NCBI RefSeq assembly: GCF_009547075.1
Contig: NZ_WIPH01000009.1
Location: 1-64,000, forward strand
Length of the DNA: 64,000 bases
Direction of reading: 5' to 3'
From: Gluconobacter aidae
GTDB lineage: Bacteria > Pseudomonadota > Alphaproteobacteria > Acetobacterales > Acetobacteraceae
A model generated the notes under the pieces. It was not told the DNA's origin, did no database searches, and saw only the letters and a program-made list of their open reading frames with translations. Within the stretch, counting starts at the first letter, position 1, and each line of letters begins with the position of its first letter. Shown here in pieces: positions 58,121-64,000 of the stretch. A program made the position numbers and the translations under genes.

Positions 58121-61100
58121 CTATCGAAAGTCCCGTGCCTTCAGCAGCTCTGACCCTTGAAGCAATGGCGTCCGGTCTTCCAGACTGAGCACAATGACAT
58201 GAATCACCTCCCCCTCTTTCTGGAGCCTGCCTCGACAGGCCAAAAGACGGGACGCGAGAAGAGGACGGCGGAATTTCTCCTGCAAATCCTTCCAGACAAT
58301 CAGATTGGCCGTACCGGTTTCGTCTTCGATCGTGACGAACATGGTGCCGTTCGCCGTTCCTGGCCGCTGCCGCATCAACACCAATCCGGTAAGCTGGATC
58401 CGGCGCCCATCCCGTAGATAAGGAAGATCCCCGCAACGAATAATCCCTTCTTTTCGCAGTCCCTCCCTCAGAAACGCGACGGGATGACCTGTCAGACTGA
58501 GGCTCGTGGCCCGGTAATCCTCATGCACCGACGCCCGCTCTGACATCTGCGGCAGGACAATCTCCGGCTCGATCACCTCCGGCAGCGGAAAGTTCCGACC
58601 CCGATCCGCCGCTTCAAACAGCGGCAGCGCCGTGTCCGCGAGCCCCTTGATTGACCAGAGCGCAGCACGGCGCATCTGTCCGAATACCCGGAAGGCGTCT
58701 GCTTCTGCCAGACATTCCAGGGCCGAGACCGGCACATCGGCACGGCGCCACACATCGTCAATACTCTCATAATCCGGCATCCGAGACGCGATCAGGGCGG
58801 CACCATGGCCGTTCGCCAGCCCGCGCACCATCCTGAACCCCAGCCGGACCGCCGCGTACCGTCCATTCCGGCCGCGCTCCAGGGTGCAATCCCATCGGGA
58901 GGCATTGATACAGATCGGCCGGACCTCGACCCCATGGCGTTGCGCGTCCTGAACAATCTGCGAGGGCGCATAAAACCCCATGGGCTGACTGTTCAGCAGG
59001 GCGGCGCAAAACACATCCGGGTGATGGCATTTCATCCAGGCGGACGCATAGGCGATCAGGGCAAAGGAGGCGGCGTGACTTTCGGGAAAGCCATAGCTGC
59101 CAAAACCTTCGAGCTGGCTGAACGTCTGTTCGGCAAAGTCCTGCTCATAGCCATTGGCCAGCATCCCGTTGACCAGTTTGTCGCGGAACGGCGAGACCCC
59201 GCCTGTCGCTTTGAACGTCGCCATCGCACGGCGGAGCTGATCCGCCTCGCCTGGCGTAAAGCCCGCGCAGTGGATCGCGACCTGCATTGCCTGCTCCTGG
59301 AACAGCGGCACGCCCAGTGTTTTCCCCAGAATGCCGCACAGGGTCTCGGACGGATAGGTGACAGGCTCCAGTTTCTCTCGTCTGCGGAGATAAGGATGGA
59401 CCATGTCGCCCTGGATTGGTCCCGGCCGGACAATCGCCACCTGAATCACCAGGTCGTAAAAGGTCCGGGGCTTCATGCGCGGCAGCATGGACATCTGCGC
59501 CCGGCTTTCGATCTGGAAGGTGCCGAGCGTGTCGGCTTTCTGGATCATGCGATAGGTCTGCGGATCCTCGGCCGGGATCGAAGCGAGATCCATGCGGGTC
59601 TGATACACGGTGTGCAGCAACTCGAACCCGCGACGCAGACAGCCCAGCATCCCGAGGCCCAAGACATCGACCTTCATAAAACGCAAGGTGTCGATATCGT
59701 CCTTGTCCCAGACGATGATCTGCCGTCCGTCCATGGCCGTCGGCATCAGGGGAACAAGTTCGTCCAGGCGATCCTCGGTCAGCACAAATCCGCCCGGATG
59801 CGTCCCAAGCTGGCGCGGAAAGCCGAGAAGCAGGCGCGCGAGATGGAAGGTCAGGCTAAGGCGGCGATCCTTCAGGTTGAGACCAAGATCGGCCGCGCGC
59901 GTTTTGCACAGATCCGGATCGGCGAGAGAGGAAGCCACATGCTTTGAAAGCTGGCCAGTCAGATCCTCCGGTAGCCCCAGAACCTTGCCGACTTCGCGCA
60001 ACGCGCCCTTGGGCTGATAGCGCTGCACGGTGGCACATAACGCCGCACGGTGGCGGCCGTAATGCCGGTAGATCCACTGGATGACTTCTTCGCGGCGGTC
60101 ACTCTCGAAATCCACGTCGATGTCGGGCGGTTCCTGCCGTTCGGCCGAGATGAACCGCTCGAACAGCAGACCCGAGCGAACCGGATCAATACTCGTGATG
60201 CCCAAAACATAGCAGACCGCCGAGTTTGCGGCGGATCCGCGCCCCTGACAGACAATCCCGAGTGAGCGGGCATGACGCACGATGGTATGCACGGTCAGGA
60301 AATATGGTGCGTAGGACAGGGAGCCGATCAGCCTCAGCTCATGGGCGATCTGCGTCTCGACCTCAGGGGGCGCCCCGGCCGGGTAGCGACGCGGCATTGC
60401 GGCCTCGACCAGGCGTGTCAGGGTGTCCTGCGCGCTTTCGCCCGTTCTCTCGGTCTCGGTCGGATACTGATAGGTCAGGTCATCCAGACTGAACGTGCAG
60501 GCCTCGGCAATTCGCCGTGTGATGGCCAGGGCGTCCGGAAAAGCGGCGAAGAGGCGTGCCTGCTCTTCCGGGGCTTTCAGATGACGATCGGCGTGGACAT
60601 GACGGCGGTTGCCGAGAGCATCGACCGTGCAGCCTTCCCGGATGGCCGTGACCACGTCCTGCAGAACGTGGCGGCGCGCATCGTGGTAGAGAACATCTCC
60701 TGTCACAACACAGGCCAGACCTTGGGCTGCACTGAACGCCGCAAGCGCATGAAGCCGCGCCACATCCCCTGGTTGCCGGAGCAGCGTCAGCGCGACAAAC
60801 CGGGTCTCTTCTTCGCCTGCCCTGTGTCCGGGCAGATCCAGCAGGCTCTGAACGTGACCTGGAAGCGCTGCCAGATCCTCGGGCGGTAACAGGATCAGGA
60901 CGAGGCCCGATGCCGTTGTAACGAGATCCTCCCATCCCAGAAGGAACACGTCCCGCTCGCCCCGGTGATGGCCAAGGGTCAGAAGCTGGCACAGACCCGC
61001 CCAGCCCGCACGGTTTCGGGGATAGGCCAGGAGCGCACTGCCGTCACGTAGAGCCAAACGGCATCCGGGTAGGAGACGCAGACCGGCCTCGCGCGCTGCC

Positions 61101-61261
61101 AGATGGGCGCGGATCGCTCCAGCTACAGTGTTCCAGTCGGTCAGACCGATCGTGTCATAGCCGAGGGCTTTCGCCTGGAACATCAGTTCATCCGGCTGAC
61201 TGCCCGAGCGCAGGAATGAAAACGACGATGTCACCTGCAATTCGACATAAGGCGCGCTCAT
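58121..61261 (-). CDS. dnaE2: Error-prone DNA polymerase DnaE2 (ImuC)
   Basis: A 1046-residue C-family polymerase. The N-terminal PHP domain ([20 protein letters not shown]) is followed by the palm with [33 protein letters not shown], and helix-hairpin-helix and OB regions near the C-terminus. The length is typical of DnaE2. It makes the translesion step with ImuA and ImuB in SOS mutagenesis. Last gene of the cassette. Confidence 0.95.
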   Translation of the reverse strand: MSAPYVELQVTSSFSFLRSGSQPDELMFQAKALGYDTIGLTDWNTVAGAIRAHLAAREAGLRLLPGCRLALRDGSALLAYPRNRAGWAGLCQLLTLGHHRGERDVFLLGWEDLVTTASGLVLILLPPEDLAALPGHVQSLLDLPGHRAGEEETRFVALTLLRQPGDVARLHALAAFSAAQGLACVVTGDVLYHDARRHVLQDVVTAIREGCTVDALGNRRHVHADRHLKAPEEQARLFAAFPDALAITRRIAEACTFSLDDLTYQYPTETERTGESAQDTLTRLVEAAMPRRYPAGAPPEVETQIAHELRLIGSLSYAPYFLTVHTIVRHARSLGIVCQGRGSAANSAVCYVLGITSIDPVRSGLLFERFISAERQEPPDIDVDFESDRREEVIQWIYRHYGRHRAALCATVQRYQPKGALREVGKVLGLPEDLTGQLSKHVASSLADPDLCKTRAADLGLNLKDRRLSLTFHLARLLLGFPRQLGTHPGGFVLTEDRLDELVPLMPTAMDGRQIIVWDKDDIDTLRFMKVDVLGLGMLGCLRRGFELLHTVYQTRMDLASIPAEDPQTYRMIQKADTLGTFQIESRAQMSMLPRMKPRTFYDLVIQVAIVRPGPIQGDMVHPYLRRREKLEPVTYPSETLCGILGKTLGVPLFQEQAMQVAIHCAGFTPGEADQLRRAMATFKATGGVSPFRDKLVNGMLANGYEQDFAEQTFSQLEGFGSYGFPESHAASFALIAYASAWMKCHHPDVFCAALLNSQPMGFYAPSQIVQDAQRHGVEVRPICINASRWDCTLERGRNGRYAAVRLGFRMVRGLANGHGAALIASRMPDYESIDDVWRRADVPVSALECLAEADAFRVFGQMRRAALWSIKGLADTALPLFEAADRGRNFPLPEVIEPEIVLPQMSERASVHEDYRATSLSLTGHPVAFLREGLRKEGIIRCGDLPYLRDGRRIQLTGLVLMRQRPGTANGTMFVTIEDETGTANLIVWKDLQEKFRRPLLASRLLACRGRLQKEGEVIHVIVLSLEDRTPLLQGSELLKARDFR

Positions 61262-61264
61262 GGT

Positions 61265-61498
61265 CTAGCGGCGGTGGGGATGGGGATGTCGGCTGCTGTC
61301 AGGCGCGTTGCTAGTGGGCGCGCGCATGACCACGAAGCCCGAGCGTTCCAGATAGGCGACTAGCCGTTCGGCCACCAGACGGGCCATCAGCTCGGCGGCG
61401 TCATGCGTCCGCCTGCGTCCGTCGTAACACAGCGCGTGCATCAGGACTTCGGCCACGTCCGAAGTGCTGGCCGGGATCAGGTCATCGCGGGGGTCCAT
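61265..61498 (-). CDS. Small protein in the imu cassette
   Basis: A 77-residue protein with a helical core (STSDVAEVLMHALCYDGRRR, AELMARLVAERLVAYLERSG) and a His/Arg-rich tail. It overlaps the imuB stop by 1 nt and ends 3 nt before dnaE2. Not a known Imu component to me. Tight packing suggests it is translated. Confidence 0.6.
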   Translation of the reverse strand: MDPRDDLIPASTSDVAEVLMHALCYDGRRRTHDAAELMARLVAERLVAYLERSGFVVMRAPTSNAPDSSRHPHPHRR

Positions 61499-63027
61499 CA
61501 GAACATCCCCTGTAGAAACCAGTCACCTGAACCGGACCACTCGTGGGAGCCATCCCCTTTGCGAAACAGCCACAGGCGCAGACCGGTTGTCGTCTCGACC
61601 TGCCAGTAGTCGCGGATCGCACCGTAACTTTCGGACGTCTGCCACCATTCGCCCAGCAGTCGCTCGGGGCCATCGGCCGCCGCAATGCGATGCGTCTGTC
61701 GCTTCAGGACGAACTGGCGGGGCGCACCGTCCGGAAGCAGGGCAGTCACCTGCACCCGGACGGGCAGATCGAACAGAATGTTCGGCCGCGCCCAGAGCAT
61801 CTGGCCCGCGAGAGGCGATTTTGCCATGTCGCATGGAGAAACGCGAGACTGCCCGTCCTCTGGCCAGGCGGAAAACCGGGGCGCGAGCTGGTGAACCGAA
61901 ACCACGCCCGGACGATTCAGCAGCCGGTCGATCAGAGAGGCCGGGAGGCCCGTTTCAGAGGATCCGGCTTCGTCTGGCAGGACAGACCGCTCTGGCCCGG
62001 CTTCCAGCGGTTCGTTCGCGCTGACAGTCAGGATGACGGTTTCAATTCCGAACTCGGGCGCGATCTGAGGAATCTGGTCTTGCAGCAGGCGCGTCAGACG
62101 CGGCACGTCAGCCGTTGGGTCGGACGTCCCCACGCGGACGGCCTGAATGGATCCGTCCACGCGCACGCAGAGAAAGTCGAGCTGCCGCGCCCCCTCCCCT
62201 CGCGCCGTCAGCTTTTCGCAGACAACCGGCACGAGTGCGGCAATCACCGTGGCAATGGCGTCCGGTGTGCTGATTGGCTCGACCAAAGACTGGGTCAGGG
62301 AGATCCGGTCCACAGGTTGAAACACGCTGAGCGGGCGGACCTGCCGTCCCAGAGCCTCATCGAGACAGGTCAGGAGGTCTGCGCCAAAGCGCTTGGCCAG
62401 AGGTGGGCGCGGAAGGTCTGCGAGGGCGCCAATCGTGTTTAGTCCAAGTCGGCTAAGGCTGGAGAGCGTCTTCTCGGGTAAGGGAAGTGCTGAACAGGGC
62501 AACGAATGCAGAGCCTGTTTCTGCTGACCGGGAGGCACGAGACAGATCTGGTCGATCCCCGAACGGGCTAGGGCGCGTGAGGCAGCGGCGGTATCGCTCA
62601 GTGCTACGGAGCAGGAATGCCCCCTCGCCTTCAGGCGGTCCCTGACGAGATCCAGCATGGCCGCCTCGCCGCCGTAAAGATGGGCGCATCCGGTGGTGTC
62701 GCTGTAGAGACCGTCCGGGGCGTCGAACGCAGGCAGCGGCGACAGCCAGATCAGCCAGGAGCACAGATCTGTCAGCGCGGCCCTCTGTGCCTCGGCGTCT
62801 TCTTCTGCGGTCAGAAGATCCGGCACCAGGGAGCGGGCCTGTGCCAGCGGCATTCCGGGTGTCAGTCCAGCCGCGAGCGCAACCGGACTGACACCCGTGA
62901 CGATCTGACGGTTATGCGCTGGCGCGTGCACGATCAGGGGCCTGTCGGCCGGGAAATCTTTCGGGCGCGAGAGCTGAAGGCGCTCGGTGCGCCAGAAGGG
63001 CATCCAGAGAGCGAGAAAGCGGCGCAT
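61498..63027 (-). CDS. imuB: ImuB, catalytically inactive Y-family polymerase-like protein
   Basis: A 509-residue protein. It starts MRRFLALWMPFWRTERLQ. The Y-family fold is recognisable (GMPLAQARSLVPDL, DTTGCAHLYGGEAAMLDLVR, GLNTIGALADLPRPPLAKRF), with the little finger and a long C-terminus that recruits partners. The active-site carboxylates are not all kept, as usual for ImuB. It overlaps imuA by 116 nt. Confidence 0.92.
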   Translation of the reverse strand: MRRFLALWMPFWRTERLQLSRPKDFPADRPLIVHAPAHNRQIVTGVSPVALAAGLTPGMPLAQARSLVPDLLTAEEDAEAQRAALTDLCSWLIWLSPLPAFDAPDGLYSDTTGCAHLYGGEAAMLDLVRDRLKARGHSCSVALSDTAAASRALARSGIDQICLVPPGQQKQALHSLPCSALPLPEKTLSSLSRLGLNTIGALADLPRPPLAKRFGADLLTCLDEALGRQVRPLSVFQPVDRISLTQSLVEPISTPDAIATVIAALVPVVCEKLTARGEGARQLDFLCVRVDGSIQAVRVGTSDPTADVPRLTRLLQDQIPQIAPEFGIETVILTVSANEPLEAGPERSVLPDEAGSSETGLPASLIDRLLNRPGVVSVHQLAPRFSAWPEDGQSRVSPCDMAKSPLAGQMLWARPNILFDLPVRVQVTALLPDGAPRQFVLKRQTHRIAAADGPERLLGEWWQTSESYGAIRDYWQVETTTGLRLWLFRKGDGSHEWSGSGDWFLQGMF

Positions 63028-63703
63028 GATCGGTACAGTCGAGGATCCAGTGAGCGGGGCGGCCTCCCCTCACCCGCAGCAGCGCGGCAGAAAGGCGTCG
63101 GGAACCGGGAAGCGGCATGGCCAGTCCCGGGAAAAATCGTGGCGCTGAGGAATGAGAAAGGATCCGCCAGCGCGTGGCGCACGCGCAGGGATCTTTCCCG
63201 GGAGCGCGTGTGAGAGGGGCCGAACGCAGGAAAAAGCCTGTGTTCCCGCTCCCCTCCACAGCCAGATTGAGGCGGCGGATTTCTTTGAGTGTTGGGACGT
63301 GGCTGCCAGTAATGACAGCCAGTGCGCGCTCTGGTCCGCGCAACACGTCTTCGGCGACAGCGAGCAGGCTGGCGGGATCCGTTTCAATGCAGACCAGAGT
63401 ATCTGGAGACAGACCGGACTGGTGCAGTCCCCAGGCATTCAGTTCGGCAGGTGTATCGCTGATCCAGAAGACCGGCCCCCTGCCCTCTTTCAGGATGGGC
63501 AGCAGCATGGCGAGACTGGCTCCGATTTCCAGAGGATCGGAGATCAGGAAGTCATGCAGGCTACCCGTTTTGAGGCCACCACCGAGATGGTCATCGACGG
63601 CAGAATGCCCGGTAGGCAGGGTGTCAGTATGGGAATGAGGGAGGCTTCGACGCTCCAGGCGTCGGACCTGCTCGCGCAGTCGCGCCACGGCGTCCGTTGT
63701 CAT
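62912..63703 (-). CDS. imuA: ImuA, RecA-like SOS mutagenesis protein
   Basis: A 263-residue RecA/SulA-related protein. It starts MTTDAVARLREQVRRLER, with LPTGHSAVDDHLGGGLKTGS as the RecA-like N-terminal signature. The start has AAGGAG 7 nt upstream, and a LexA box lies 19-33 nt upstream. First gene of the cassette. The long overlap with imuB is unusual and may mean that the ImuA C-terminus is extended by a lost stop. Confidence 0.9.
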   Translation of the reverse strand: MTTDAVARLREQVRRLERRSLPHSHTDTLPTGHSAVDDHLGGGLKTGSLHDFLISDPLEIGASLAMLLPILKEGRGPVFWISDTPAELNAWGLHQSGLSPDTLVCIETDPASLLAVAEDVLRGPERALAVITGSHVPTLKEIRRLNLAVEGSGNTGFFLRSAPLTRAPGKDPCACATRWRILSHSSAPRFFPGLAMPLPGSRRLSAALLRVRGGRPAHWILDCTDHAPLSRSLDALLAHRAPSALAPERFPGRQAPDRARASA

Positions 63704-63721
63704 CTTTGTTCTCCTTAACGA

Positions 63722-63736
63722 GAACATAAAGAGAAC
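63722..63736 (-). promoter_or_regulatory. LexA box of the imu cassette
   Basis: On the minus strand GTTC-TCTTTAT-GTTC, the exact GTTC-N7-GTTC direct repeat of alphaproteobacterial LexA sites, 19 nt before the imuA start. Confidence 0.9.
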
Positions 63737-63858
63737 AAACTTTAAGGCGAAGCAACCTAAATCTTGATGTCTGAAACCGAACCAGTGGATGCCTTTCTGC
63801 AAATATCTGAAAAAAACGCAGAAAACTGACGAACGTGGCACCGATGTGCAATATGTGT

Positions 63859-63934
63859 ACATGTACACAAGAACATGTAAGGAAAGACATGTAACTATTG
63901 ACATGTAACCAACAACATGTCATCCACTACATGT
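63859..63934. repeat. Six ACATGT repeats at a 14-bp period
   Basis: ACATGT starts at 63859, 63873, 63887, 63901, 63915 and 63929, exactly 14 bp apart, mostly within ACATGTAA. No gene lies over them. They may be iterons or operator sites of a gene beyond the window edge. Confidence 0.85.
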
Positions 63935-64000
63935 AAATCTGTAAATGCCGGTTCTGTTGTGAGGTATTTTCTGTGGCTGTTTTATCTATAGCTTCGGCCA

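Noticed and set aside
58805-59947. 380-codon plus-strand frame in dnaE2
   Set aside because: Antisense to a well-conserved polymerase region.
63859-63934. CRISPR array or simple-sequence slippage repeat
   Set aside because: The 14-bp unit keeps only ACATGT(AA) while the rest varies, so neither fits.

Overview
The window reads as part of a large conjugative plasmid of an alphaproteobacterium. An acetic acid bacterium (Acetobacteraceae) is my best guess. The supports are a RepC-type initiator, a GapR-like nucleoid protein, an imuA-imuB-dnaE2 cassette and a LexA box of the alphaproteobacterial GTTC-N7-GTTC form. The species assignment is inference. I found no rRNA, tRNA or CRISPR array.

Layout. 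0.2-1.9 kb: a Fic toxin with a VbhA-like antitoxin. 2.0-3.6 kb: a small DNA-binding-like protein, a secreted protein and a transglycosylase-like protein. 3.7-10.5 kb: an R388-like mobilisation module, made of three stb-like partition genes, ten 11-bp phased repeats, a candidate oriT with a nic-like sequence, a Bro-N protein, a small accessory protein and a MOBF relaxase-helicase. 10.5-29.0 kb, minus strand: a nearly complete Dot/Icm (IncI-type) type IV secretion system in Legionella-like order (dotI-H-G-F-E-P-N-O, then dotD-C-B, icmT-icmS, dotM, dotL), interrupted by a RelBE module. 29.1-31.0 kb: two DNA-binding proteins. 31.2-39.7 kb, plus strand: a second transfer operon with a TcpQ-like protein, secreted proteins, DotA, a DsbC-like protein and an IcmV-like protein. 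40.4-42.6 kb: replication (repC) and a gapR-like gene.

42.7-57.8 kb is an accessory island of foreign character. It holds two serine recombinases, a 1126-residue glycosyltransferase/STAND-like/TPR protein, a VapBC-recombinase cassette bounded by near-identical 16-bp repeats, a phosphoribosyltransferase-like protein, an unknown gene, an IS3 remnant, and a methyltransferase-helicase-GIY-YIG nuclease operon. 58.1-63.7 kb is the LexA-controlled mutagenesis cassette. The right edge carries six ACATGT repeats at an exact 14-bp period.

Three signals tie the backbone together. First, a 9-10 bp element, AGTCGCAGAT, occurs 15 times, nearly always 30-90 nt upstream of the first gene of a backbone operon and never in the island; several of these leaders fold the ribosome binding site into a hairpin. 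Second, the Fic toxin and a 514-residue protein encoded just upstream of dotA share a C-terminal domain of about 100 residues that aligns without gaps, and the secretion locus encodes an IcmS-like chaperone. Together these suggest that the plasmid may deliver proteins as well as DNA. Third, the Fic motif has lost its second arginine and the partner antitoxin has lost the matching inhibitory glutamate.
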